NCBI GenBank assembly: GCA_003990955.1 | Contig: BIFV01000008.1 | Span: 303,066 to 367,065 of the forward strand | Reading direction: 5' to 3' | DNA: 64,000 nt | From: Sporomusaceae bacterium FL31 | Lineage (GTDB): Bacteria; Bacillota; Negativicutes; DSM-1736; Dendrosporobacteraceae | Shown: piece after piece, positions 50,856 to 60,200 of the stretch | How positions within the stretch are numbered: the stretch's first letter is position 1 | Layout: the number at the start of each line of letters is the position of its first letter | Translations under genes and position numbers: made by a program | Notes under the pieces: model-generated | Told to the model about the DNA's origin: nothing | The model's input: the letters and a program-made list of their open reading frames with translations, nothing else | Database searches by the model: none

Positions 50856-51812
50856 CTATTGCTTCTTAAACTCAGCAATTACAGCTTCAGTAATATCAAC
50901 TGCATTAACATTAATTTGAATATTGGTAATAATAGTATCTAATTGGCGCTCAGCGGCAACTTTAGCAGCTTTATCCCTTACATCCTGGATAATAGCCTGC
51001 TCCAAAACAGAAGCTTCCTGCTTCTTCATCCCAGCCTGTTGTTCAATTTCTCGTATCTGATTGGATGTTGCTGCGTTAGCCAAACGATTAGCATCTGCAA
51101 CCGCACTATTACGTGCCTCAATTTCAGCTCCTTTAGCAGCAGCTTTCTGAGCTAACTGATTATTCAATTGTTGAGAATAAGCTGCAAGTTCTTGCTCAAC
51201 TGCCACTTGCGCGGGAGCCATCGTTTTATCCATTTGTTCTGTTAACTGTTTTTCTTTTACTGCCAGTTTATCACTACGTATTTGCTGGACTTTCTCCAAT
51301 TCAGCTTGAAATGCAGCCAACTCTTCTTTACTTAGTTGGAGTGTCTTTAGCTTAAGCTGAAGGCTGAATATTTGCGGCTGATATTCCTTATCTATCTCAT
51401 CGGTATATTCCTTAAACTCGGTCGCCAATTGACTGCGCAATTGATCAGCTTTGGCTACCAGACTTTGATGCAGCTCGGATTGTTTCGCTGACATCTTTTC
51501 TTTATATTCTTGTTCGAATGCTGTATTCAATGCTGCATGATCTTGTAACGGCTTAACAGACGATAAGCTCGAACCTGGCTGTTGTTTAGATTGTGCTTGT
51601 GCTTGAGCGACAAGCATATTAAATTGCTGTTTCAATGTATTAAGCTGCTGATATTTTGGATGAGCTTGAACCGCTTTTGTCATATCGATTACGCCAACAC
51701 TGGCAGGAGTAGCATTGGTGTCTTTAGCCGACTTATTAAAACAGCCAGCTGTAAAAGCTGCAACAAATACCATTAGAACGAGCAACGGTATAATCGTGCG
51801 TTTGATAAACAC
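50856..51812 (-). CDS. Long coiled-coil OmpH-like lipoprotein
   Basis: 318 residues from GTG 51812 (AAGGG 7 bases upstream). Lipobox FTAGC after a hydrophobic stretch. VGVIDMTKAVQAHPKYQQL opens an OmpH-like domain, but the helical arm is roughly 200 residues (two heptad-rich stretches, about 75-230) instead of 80. The C-terminus LDTIITNIQINVNAVDITEAVIAEFKKQ closes the fold. It may reach far into the periplasm from the membrane (inference). Confidence 0.75.
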   Translation of the reverse strand: MFIKRTIIPLLVLMVFVAAFTAGCFNKSAKDTNATPASVGVIDMTKAVQAHPKYQQLNTLKQQFNMLVAQAQAQSKQQPGSSLSSVKPLQDHAALNTAFEQEYKEKMSAKQSELHQSLVAKADQLRSQLATEFKEYTDEIDKEYQPQIFSLQLKLKTLQLSKEELAAFQAELEKVQQIRSDKLAVKEKQLTEQMDKTMAPAQVAVEQELAAYSQQLNNQLAQKAAAKGAEIEARNSAVADANRLANAATSNQIREIEQQAGMKKQEASVLEQAIIQDVRDKAAKVAAERQLDTIITNIQINVNAVDITEAVIAEFKKQ

Positions 51813-51834
51813 CAAACCACCCTTTCTAGTAAAG

Positions 51835-51863
51835 AGCCGAGCCCGGAAATTCCTGCTCGGCTG
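51835..51863. other. Hairpin between second and third skp-like genes
   Basis: Minus strand AGCCGAGC pairs with GCTCGGCT across a 12-base loop, followed by CTTT. Weak terminator or processing site. Confidence 0.45.
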
Positions 51864-51889
51864 CAAAATGTTATTTAATGATCAATCGT

Positions 51890-52366
51890 TTATTTCTTAC
51901 CAGAGATTTTTTTTGCTACTTCATCAGTAATGTCTTGGCCGCCATAAACAACATTGCTTTTATCCATAACAACACTGAGACCTTTTGCATCGGCAACCGC
52001 TTTAATTGCTGCGTCGACCTTATCAAACACTGGAGCAATCAGTTCCTGCTGTTTAAGACTTAAACGCTGCTGTAGCTGCATATAGTAATCATTCTTCTCT
52101 TTGTCATTCATTGTTGCCGATTTACTTTCAAAATCCTTCTTAGCTTGTTCTACTTCTGCCTGCATAGTCTCCTGAGCCTTAGCCATATCAGGGTGCTGCG
52201 ATACTAACATTTGATGATTGACCACACCTACATTGGATGCACTGCCAGCAGCAGCGGCGCGCGACGAGCCAAATTGGGTAGCAGCCATTCCGACAACGCC
52301 TAGCACAAAAAATACGGCAATAGCCACAGTAATTAATTTAATTTGTTTCTTTTCCAGTTTCAACAT
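51890..52366 (-). CDS. Skp/OmpH-family protein with N-terminal membrane segment
   Basis: 158 residues. A hydrophobic segment (about 10-29) without lipobox Cys, then SNVGVVNHQMLVSQHPDMAKAQETMQAEVEQAKKDFESKS, a coiled-coil arm, and GLSVVMDKSNVVYGGQDITDEVAKKI. It could be secreted or stay anchored as a signal-anchor protein. It is the first gene of the skp-skp-skp-lpxD unit, behind a sigma-70-like promoter. Confidence 0.82.
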   Translation of the reverse strand: MLKLEKKQIKLITVAIAVFFVLGVVGMAATQFGSSRAAAAGSASNVGVVNHQMLVSQHPDMAKAQETMQAEVEQAKKDFESKSATMNDKEKNDYYMQLQQRLSLKQQELIAPVFDKVDAAIKAVADAKGLSVVMDKSNVVYGGQDITDEVAKKISGKK

Positions 52367-52417
52367 GAGTTGATCCCCTTCTCTCTGCCTTTTGGCAATT
52401 CAATATCATCCTGTTCT

Positions 52418-52446
52418 ATTATAACAAATGAGTTAGTCTTATTCAA
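52418..52446 (-). promoter_or_regulatory. Sigma-70-type promoter of skp-like/lpxD unit
   Basis: On the minus strand, TTGAAT, 17 bases, TATAAT, about 52 bases before the ATG of the third skp-like gene. Confidence 0.55.
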
Positions 52447-52453
52447 GAAATGA

Positions 52454-53755
52454 CTATAAATTACCTACCAATCTTAACCATTTCTCTTTATCGGCAAATA
52501 CATATTCTGCACTTAGAAACTCATGAATTTTATACCGAATGCCCAGCTCATTAAGGTCTTCATCAGGAGTACGTTCCAATCTGAGCTGCCAATTTGAACC
52601 TAATGACTGTTTAACCCATAAAGTCTCTTGCTTATCGTTGATCTCGTATTTGAATCCAGCTGAAGTAGTCTGACTTATTTGATGGCCCCAGCCTGGCATA
52701 AAACGCCAGCTGACAGTACTTGGAACAAATTCCAGCTCCATAAATGCTTCATCTTTTGGTGATGTATATTTCCCCAGATGCAATTTGGCGGAAGTGCTGT
52801 CATGCTCGCGGCCAAAATCCAGATAACCCTCCAAGGATATATTATATTTATTGGTTTCAACATCCATCGTGACTTCAGTATTTGTTCCGGCATGAATGGC
52901 GGGAGTTACACTTAGCCCATATCGCTTGACAATGGATTGTTCTGCAACAGTCGCTTGCAATTGGGATGAAAAATGGTCTCGATGCCGATCAACGAAAGCT
53001 GCCGGTAATCCAGTCAAACTATTCGCAACAGCTGTAACTTTAGGCCTGGCCTGCAATAACAGAACATTAGGAATCGTTTGAGATCTTAGTGAAATCCTGA
53101 CATCCTGGATGGTTGCCCCCTGAGGAAGTAATGACAGCTTTACAACAGTCTGAGCACCAGGAATGACCTCAAGATTGGAACGGAACTCCGGCAACTGGCT
53201 TGCCAAAAGTTCACGAATCACTGATTTAGACACGCCACCAGCCCATTCGACCGCATCAATTGGCAAGCCAATTAAAACACCATTAATTTGTTCTTCAACA
53301 TTCCCCATATCTTGCTTAATGAGTTTAATTAACTCGGGAGAGGAGGTACCATAGTCTACCTCGAGCAATACATCGTTGACCACTTCACCCCACGGAATAA
53401 CTTCAACCCGAATATTAGCGACATTTCCAGGAGAAATTGTGACATCTTTGACAGAATAGCCCACTAAAATCCGATCAAAAACTTCTCTAACCAACTTTTC
53501 ATACGAGCTTTTCTTGTCCATAACTTCAGTGACTTGATGGCCGAGCAATACATTTTCACCAATGGTACTTACGCTTGCCGACATTCTTTTTGCAATTCGT
53601 GCCGGCGGAGTCAAAGCTGCATCGCTTGGTATAATTTGGACGCTAATGCTGTCTACTGTATTACCAGCAGCAGCGATGCCAGGAAACACGAACAATACAG
53701 TTAGAACTAAGCAAACAGTCTGCAAGCTTTTCTTGAAAATAACCTGCACCTCCAT
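52454..53755 (-). CDS. Secreted envelope protein of unknown function next to BamA
   Basis: 433 residues. The signal peptide ends PGIAAAG. Residues about 35-290 are alternating alpha/beta segments (YSVKDVTISPGNVANIRVEVIPWGEVVNDVLLEVDYG; ATIQDVRISLRSQTIPNVLLLQARPKVTAV) that look like two or three POTRA-like modules. Residues about 305-433 are amphipathic beta-strands (YNISLEGYLDFGREHDSTSAKLHLG; LGIRYKIHEFLSAEYVFADKEKWLRL) that could form a small barrel or half-barrel. I do not recognise the family. The start is uncertain: the ATG lies on the SD, and ATT at 53740 is 8 bases after GGAGG. Confidence 0.6.
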   Translation of the reverse strand: MEVQVIFKKSLQTVCLVLTVLFVFPGIAAAGNTVDSISVQIIPSDAALTPPARIAKRMSASVSTIGENVLLGHQVTEVMDKKSSYEKLVREVFDRILVGYSVKDVTISPGNVANIRVEVIPWGEVVNDVLLEVDYGTSSPELIKLIKQDMGNVEEQINGVLIGLPIDAVEWAGGVSKSVIRELLASQLPEFRSNLEVIPGAQTVVKLSLLPQGATIQDVRISLRSQTIPNVLLLQARPKVTAVANSLTGLPAAFVDRHRDHFSSQLQATVAEQSIVKRYGLSVTPAIHAGTNTEVTMDVETNKYNISLEGYLDFGREHDSTSAKLHLGKYTSPKDEAFMELEFVPSTVSWRFMPGWGHQISQTTSAGFKYEINDKQETLWVKQSLGSNWQLRLERTPDEDLNELGIRYKIHEFLSAEYVFADKEKWLRLVGNL

Positions 53756-53823
53756 TCTGCGGCATTGACCAAGCTCATCATATAGCGATCATTCGTTAAT
53801 TAGTAAGGATAGGGAGAATATGG

Positions 53824-53933
53824 TTTAACCGCAAAGTACTTGATGTACTCAAAGGGAGCACTATCGATGGTGTGCAATAATTATTACGCAGGGTTAGCGT
53901 CAACTTTGAGTCCTTTGCATACTTTGTGGCTCA
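53824..53933. repeat. Intergenic inverted repeat, copy K
   Basis: Second sub-type: left arm TTTAACCGCAAAGTACTTGA, centre TGTGCAATAATTATTACGCA, right arm TCCTTTGCATACTTTGTGGC plus TCAA. Between bamA and the unknown envelope protein gene. Confidence 0.85.
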
Positions 53934-53958
53934 AAAACGTCGCTCCTATTTTACAACA

Positions 53959-53982
53959 AGAGCCAGGCTATAGCCTGGCTCT
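53959..53982 (-). terminator. Palindromic hairpin after bamA
   Basis: Perfect 24-bp palindrome (AGAGCCAGGCTA and complement), 11 bases after the stop codon. The following sequence has only a broken T-run, so termination may be partial. Confidence 0.55.
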
Positions 53983-53993
53983 GTGGTTCTTGA

Positions 53994-55739
53994 TTAGAAT
54001 TGTCCGCCAAAGCTGAAGTGGGTTTTACCGCCATTGGAACCTTGAGCATAATCAATACGGATTGGCCCAATTGGAGTCGTTACCCGAACACCGACACCGG
54101 CACTGGCTTCAAGATCGTCTAACTTATAGCCTTCTCCATCCCAGGCTTTACCGATATCAGTAAATACAACACCTTGAACTTTCTTGGCAACAGGGAAACG
54201 ATATTCAGCAGTGGCAGTCAGCATCTTATCACCTTTAAACTGATCATCATTATAGCCACGCAGGGTGTCAGCGCCACCGACAGCAAACTTACCGCTGTCC
54301 GGCATGTGACCATCCGCATAACCCATCATAACTCGAAACGCCATAACATGGTCACGACCGACTTTGAGGTACTGACGATCTTCAACAGTATATTTGTTGA
54401 AGTTGAAGTCACCACCAAAAGCACGTCCTGCAAATTCAGCAGTTAACGATAAACGCTGACCTTCAGTCGGATTGAAAACATTATCGCGTGAATCTAGAAT
54501 ATGAGCTAAGCTGATACTGCGTGTTGTACCAAAATTATCCTCAAGATATTGTTGATTATAGACTGGGTCAGTATTAGCTGCATAGTCAATGCCTTCTACC
54601 CATCCCATATACCTATCTTCACGATTCTTAAAGGTCACATAGTTCTGAGCATATTCACCTTGCGGACGTCCCAGAGTAACATCCCAGCCATGACGTTTCT
54701 TATCATAAGTTGAGCGAAGCCCACCATCATCATAATAATCACTATACTCGTTCGTCATATCATAAAAACTAAAACTCAGTGAAGTTTGTTTATCATCCAG
54801 CCATGGACGAGTATAACCTAGCTCATAGTTTTTATTGCTGGCCTCACCGCCGAACTCCCAATGAATTTTGACTTTATCACCGGTACCACGGAAGTTATTG
54901 TCCCCTAGTTCGATAATTCCTATTAATCCGTCAGATTTACTATAGCCCCCACCAATGGAGAAGGTCCCAGTCTTTTGTTCAACAACACTGGTTTCTAAGA
55001 CTACAGCGTTAGGATCCTTCCCAGGATTAAGTTTCATATTAACATCTTCGAAATAGCCCAGGTTGTACACTTTTTGCATACTGCGGCGGGCATCTTTAAC
55101 ATTAAATGCTTCGCCTGGTTTAAGTTTCATTTCACGGGTAATGACGTTTTCTTTGGTTTTCTCATTGCCTTTTACAACGATACCTTCCAAGACACCTTCA
55201 TTAATCGTCAGGGTAAGCACCCCACCAGGGCTCATCGATACATCGCTAATCTTAGCTAATATAAAGCCTTGATCATGATAGTATTGCTCAACAGCCCGCG
55301 CATTTTCGTTCAGGGCTTTGGAGTTAAGGGTATTTCCTTTGGCAACACCTAACAAGCTTAAAATCTTGTCAGTTGGCACCTTCGTATTTCCCTTAATCAC
55401 AATGTCTTGCAGAGCAGGGTTTTCCATAACGGTGTAAACCACTTTAACGCCTTCAGGCACTTCCGTAAAATTGGCTACCACATCAAAGAAATATCCTAAC
55501 TCGTAGATTGCCTGCATATCCTGTTTAATGTTGTCTGCTGCCAAAGTATCGCCAGGCTTAGTCTTAACAGCAGCCAAAATGGTGCTTTCAGACACGGCCG
55601 TATTACCAGTAATATTTACAGCGGTAACGGTCTTACCGGTGAGGTCAGCAGCGAACGCAGGGGCAGCAGCAAAAAGAATGATACTAAGACTGAAAATAGT
55701 CGCAAGTAACAAATGCCCATAGCGTTGTCGAGTTCTCAT
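53994..55739 (-). CDS. bamA: Outer-membrane protein assembly factor BamA (three POTRA)
   Basis: 581 residues. The signal peptide ends APAFA. Three POTRA domains follow (about 32-100, 101-180 and 181-260; for example VNITGNTAVSESTILAAV, IVIKGNTKVPTDKILSLL, IVVKGNEKTKENVITREM). Then comes a 16-strand barrel with the conserved GADTLRGYNDDQF loop and terminal FSFGGQF. E. coli BamA has five POTRA and about 810 residues; the shorter form is usual for diderm Firmicutes. It inserts beta-barrel proteins into the OM. It lies downstream of tamB and the sigma factor gene. Confidence 0.95.
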   Translation of the reverse strand: MRTRQRYGHLLLATIFSLSIILFAAAPAFAADLTGKTVTAVNITGNTAVSESTILAAVKTKPGDTLAADNIKQDMQAIYELGYFFDVVANFTEVPEGVKVVYTVMENPALQDIVIKGNTKVPTDKILSLLGVAKGNTLNSKALNENARAVEQYYHDQGFILAKISDVSMSPGGVLTLTINEGVLEGIVVKGNEKTKENVITREMKLKPGEAFNVKDARRSMQKVYNLGYFEDVNMKLNPGKDPNAVVLETSVVEQKTGTFSIGGGYSKSDGLIGIIELGDNNFRGTGDKVKIHWEFGGEASNKNYELGYTRPWLDDKQTSLSFSFYDMTNEYSDYYDDGGLRSTYDKKRHGWDVTLGRPQGEYAQNYVTFKNREDRYMGWVEGIDYAANTDPVYNQQYLEDNFGTTRSISLAHILDSRDNVFNPTEGQRLSLTAEFAGRAFGGDFNFNKYTVEDRQYLKVGRDHVMAFRVMMGYADGHMPDSGKFAVGGADTLRGYNDDQFKGDKMLTATAEYRFPVAKKVQGVVFTDIGKAWDGEGYKLDDLEASAGVGVRVTTPIGPIRIDYAQGSNGGKTHFSFGGQF

Positions 55740-55760
55740 GCATTACCTCCTTTATTCAAG

Positions 55761-56342
55761 TTATTGACCGCGCAAAGATTTTCCAGCAGCACGCATAAGT
55801 TTTTGCATTTCATCAGGTGGCAATTCTAAACCACTGTCAGCTGCTTCCTTATGTTGCTGAACCTTCATTTCCTGACGGTCGGTTGCTTTCATACTTACTG
55901 GTTGTGCTTGAACGATTGCAGGCACTTCACTTACCCTAGCCGACACAGAATCCATTGCTTCCGCTGACGACGTTTTTGGTACTGTGGCAGTATCCGGTAC
56001 AACCTGAAAGTCAGTTCGATGAATCGACTGGCTTGGCTGTTCCGCAATACTAGGCGGTATTACTGTTTGTCGGCCTTGGATCATATAAAAAGCTCCACCA
56101 AGCCCGCCTACAGCAATCAGCATCGCCAGTCCAAGCGCAAAGCCGTGACGCATAACAAGATATTTGTAGCGCCACTCGCCTGCACGTTTAGTCTCTTTTG
56201 CATGCTGAAGTTCAGCTTGAGCCAACATCAAATCAAGTTCAGCGCGGATATCGCTTTCCTTGTCAAATGACTCCTCAGCACGCGTAAGCCATTGCCGTGC
56301 AGATCGCAGATGCCGGGACATACGCTGTTTCAAATCAGCCAT
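55761..56342 (-). CDS. Single-pass membrane protein of unknown function
   Basis: 193 residues from ATG 56342. An N-terminal cytoplasmic helical region (about 1-75, charged, LTRAEESFDKESDIRAELDLMLAQAELQHAKETKRAGEWRYKYLVMRHG) is followed by one membrane span (about 76-97, FALGLAMLIAVGGLGGAFYMI) and a proline/serine-rich extracytoplasmic tail. Not recognised. It lies between the sigma factor gene and bamA; an anti-sigma or regulatory role is possible but not supported by any motif. Confidence 0.6.
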   Translation of the reverse strand: MADLKQRMSRHLRSARQWLTRAEESFDKESDIRAELDLMLAQAELQHAKETKRAGEWRYKYLVMRHGFALGLAMLIAVGGLGGAFYMIQGRQTVIPPSIAEQPSQSIHRTDFQVVPDTATVPKTSSAEAMDSVSARVSEVPAIVQAQPVSMKATDRQEMKVQQHKEAADSGLELPPDEMQKLMRAAGKSLRGQ

Positions 56343-56568
56343 TTTCACCACCCCTACATTATAACCACAATATATAATCATGGGAAGAGGCCAGATTATG
56401 GTCATTCACATTTAGCCGAAATTAGGCTATTTCAGCGTTTAATTAGCTATTTGCAGCAAAATTCTTGCCAAATCAGCTATTTTTCATCATATTTCTTTAT
56501 TATGAACATCAATCTATGAAAGTATTGAATGACCTGAGTAACCTTTAAGGTTAGGAATCCAATACACA

Positions 56569-57210
56569 CTACCAGTTTTGCATAAACTTGGACAGCATAC
56601 CACGGATACGGCGTATGCCTTGTTTTTGAAGACGATAGACATGTGAAACACTCAAATCCAGGGTTTCAGCAAGCTGCTTATGTTCCTGATCTTCAAGAAA
56701 CACTCCATTCAAAACAAGCTGTTCCTTAACAGGTAACCGCTCTAATGCACTTTTGACCTGTGATACTAAATAGTTTTGTTCAACCTGATGAGCTACGGCC
56801 GGAGCATTGTCAACAAATAACTCACCTAAAGTACGTGATTCTTCATCATGAGTGATGGGAGTATCCATATAGGTAAATTTACGTTTACCCTCCCGTTCCA
56901 TATAATTGAGCATCCGGCCACGGATACGATGTGCCGCATAGATACTAAAAGCCACACCTCTAGTATAATCATAGTTCTCGACCGCCTCAATTAAACCAAC
57001 CGTTCCCTCCTGGATAATATCCATTAAGGTTGTTTCGTCAGTTTGCCAGCTCGCCGCTGCTTTAAATACTAATGGCTGGTAGCTCTCAATAATTTTCCGG
57101 CGGCAATCTAAATTATCAGTTTCTTTAAATTCCTGCCATAACAGTTGTTCTTCGTCAGCATTGAGCAAGCGAATTTTCTTAAGCTCGCCGAGATATTGTT
57201 TTAACTGCAT
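56569..57210 (-). CDS. Sigma-70 family RNA polymerase sigma factor
   Basis: 213 residues from ATG 57210 (AAGGA 8 bases upstream; two earlier ATGs overlap the SD). Region 2 is DIIQEGTVGLIEAVENYDYTRGVAFSIYAAHRIRGRMLNYMEREGKRK; region 3 is short (ITHDEESRTLGELFVDN); region 4 is LERLPVKEQLVLNGVFLEDQEHKQLAETLDLSVSHVYRLQKQGIRRIRGML with a clear helix-turn-helix. Size and layout resemble sporulation/stress sigma factors (SigH, SigF, SigB types) rather than ECF factors. It sits 15 bases after tamB within the OM operon. Its target promoters are unknown. Confidence 0.88.
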   Translation of the reverse strand: MQLKQYLGELKKIRLLNADEEQLLWQEFKETDNLDCRRKIIESYQPLVFKAAASWQTDETTLMDIIQEGTVGLIEAVENYDYTRGVAFSIYAAHRIRGRMLNYMEREGKRKFTYMDTPITHDEESRTLGELFVDNAPAVAHQVEQNYLVSQVKSALERLPVKEQLVLNGVFLEDQEHKQLAETLDLSVSHVYRLQKQGIRRIRGMLSKFMQNW

Positions 57211-57225
57211 GTTCATCATCCTTAA

Positions 57226-60200
57226 CTAAAACTTAAATCGTGTTTCAACACCAATTCTATGACGATTTAATTTATCATAAGAACCAGTAATACTCATACT
57301 TCTTGTTAGATCATAACGGAACCCAATGCCATTTTCGTCATCATGACCAACTCCCATGGTATAGTTCAACATAAAACGGTCAGTCAAATATTTGCCAAAC
57401 TCAATATTGTACACTTCCCGGTCACGCACAGAATCATTACCTGATTTGTTGTCGGCACCTGATAAAGTGTCACGTACTAGTCTAAATTCATCTAAGCCAA
57501 AGGCATCCCGGAATGTACTCTCCAATTCACTGATGAAGCGTAATTGCAGCCCAGCATCCAGCAGTGCCACCAATTCATCCCGACCTAACCCAGAATCACG
57601 ATCATCTGCATTGCCGCTCTGTTTATCAAAATAGCGGCTGCGTAAGGTAAGCAGGGATAAGATTTCCTGTTGACTCATGGATGGTTCAGAAGTTAATTGC
57701 AGCCCCATCGCACTCACCGGACCATTGGCTGCAATAAATACCCTGGTTTGAGACAAACGGGTTTCAGCATTCAGTTTAATGACAGGCTCAAACGAGGCAA
57801 ACTGAGTAAACTCTGCACTCGCTTCTTTAATCTTAAAAGGGGTTCGCAAATAACTGATCGTTCCCCGCGTAGCATCAATCCGGCCAGATACATCTGGCCG
57901 AAGGGTAGTTCCCGCAAATTTGACTCGGCCTTCTGCCCATATATCATACATGTATGGATTATAGAGACGCACTTTCTTGCCGGCAATAACTTCTACATCT
58001 AGAGCAATATTAGGACTTTCTGAAGTCATTTCAGGAATGTAAGGAATGTCAATCGTGGCATTCTCAACAATCAGCTTGCCGGCAAGCTTAGGCCGCCTGG
58101 TTCCGCTGGTCAATGTCAGTTCACCATTTAGAGGTCCCTTGAAGTATTTGCTGTTAACGCCAAGATTATCCATTTTTAGACTAAAATCATAATCCCTGAA
58201 AGCCAGCCCATTTAATTTTGCTGAACCTGTAAGGTGGTATGAGCCGGAACCCATAAAGCCTTCAAAAGTTTTTAGATCTATTTTATCACCATCAAAGCGA
58301 ATATCAAGATCCACTTTCTGGATTGGATCAGACAGGGACGCCAATTTGACTACACCATCTTTAACAGAAACATTGCCATTTAAGGTTGGTTGAACCAGCG
58401 TTCCGCCAATTGTTAATTCGCCTTGAGTACGGCCAACTGCCCAGGAAACTTCCTTGATCAGCAATGGCATAATACTCAGATCGGCTTCATCCAATCGGAC
58501 TTTAAGATCCATCTGATCCTCGATAGCACCTTGCTGACGACCTTGTGAGGTAAGCGCCGCCACCGGAATAACACCATAGGCACTGGCACGGTACGTTCCC
58601 TTTGTCAATAGCAGCTGATTGACATGAATGCTCCCTTGATCTAACAGCAACAATCCATAAAGTGAATCAAACGTGGCATTAGCCACCCCGCCGCCCACTA
58701 TTTCGAGTGATACAGCGGCATTAGGATCATTTGCAGTACCCGATACCTGAGCCGCAAAGTTCAATTTACCTTTAGTTTCAACATCTGAGTCAAACCAGTT
58801 GGTAATTAACCCAGCGTCAATATCACGACCGCCTATTTCCAACTGCAGCGGACCATTTAAATCCGCACTGCCATGAACGGCCAGAACACCCTGCCCTTGC
58901 TGAGCGGTAAAGTTTTTTACAGTTACAATATTATTACTTAAAGAAATATCAAGCTCAATATTATCAAGTGGATATTTTTTGATATTGCCTTTTTTGAGAT
59001 TTCCCGTTAATTCGACATTTGGCCTGGTAGTATTGCCACTGATTGTAATTCTGCCATTCAGTTGTCCATCCACACCCTTGACCGGCGTATTCAGAACAGA
59101 CAAAAGTGCTGCTAATTGCCCATTCTCTACCGTAAGATTACCATATACTTCATTAGAAGCAAGGTCGATCCCTCCGGCAAAAATGAATTTTCCATCACCT
59201 TGTCTAAATCCAAAAGAAGGAATATCAATTTGATCGCCCTGGACATTTAATGTACCAGCTACCTGCTGAAGCTGCTGCGAATTAAATACCAAATTATCGG
59301 CTGTTAGCTCCCCATTAAATATTGGATAATCAGGTGTTCCTCGCAATTTACCAGAGAAATTTGCTTGTCCGGCAATGGGGTAAGGAAAGGTAACATGAAG
59401 TCTGGCAATATCGACAGCCTGCGCAGCAATATCTAAGTCCATTTGATTATCAGACTGAATACTTCCGCCAATCTTAACCTGGGTATTCAACGAGTTTATC
59501 GCAAAATCCTTGAGGATAGTAGTACCGTTATGCTGCTGATAATGACCTGCTCCTCTAGCAATGAGAAAGCCGCGAAAACTTCCTTCAGTCAGCAGAATAT
59601 TGCCTTCCGCTTGGATATTATTTAATGAGCCAGTAACGACAACATCGTTATCAACATTACCAGTCAATTTCTCACCAGGCGCTAACAGCTTAACCAAATT
59701 TTCGGCTCTGGCCTGACGCGAAACAAGATTGAGATTAACCAGATGGTTGTCATCAATTCCAATCCAGCCGTTAAGAGCATGCCTGGTTACTCCATCGACA
59801 AGTATCACATCCTGTAGTACTAACCGTTCTGGAAAAAGAGTTAATTTTCCCGTTGCCTGGGTAAAAGGCTGATAAAAAGCTTGTCCGTTTACTGCTGTAA
59901 ATTCAGCTTGAAATTTAGGTTGACTGGTTGTTCCGCTAATGGTTCCTTTAAAGTCAGCCAAACCATCAAGATTGAGTCGTGGCTCAAGCTGAGCAAGCCT
60001 ATTTAACGGTAATCCGTTGCCCTGAATAGCCAAATTGAGATCATTGCCGTTAATGGCGCCACTGGCTGTGGCAACTCCAGAGCCTAAGCCAATATTGACA
60101 TAATCGAGAACAATATTCGAACCATTTTTATAGAAACTGGTATTTAGATTACTAAATCCAATCCCCTGAACTTGTCCTGCTTGGATAGCTGCAGTCCCAT

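Noticed and set aside
28136..54000. Regularly worded CACAGAG units considered as CRISPR or tandem-repeat array
   Set aside because: Copies are scattered singly between genes, each an inverted repeat with a central hairpin; there are no uniform spacers and no cas genes.
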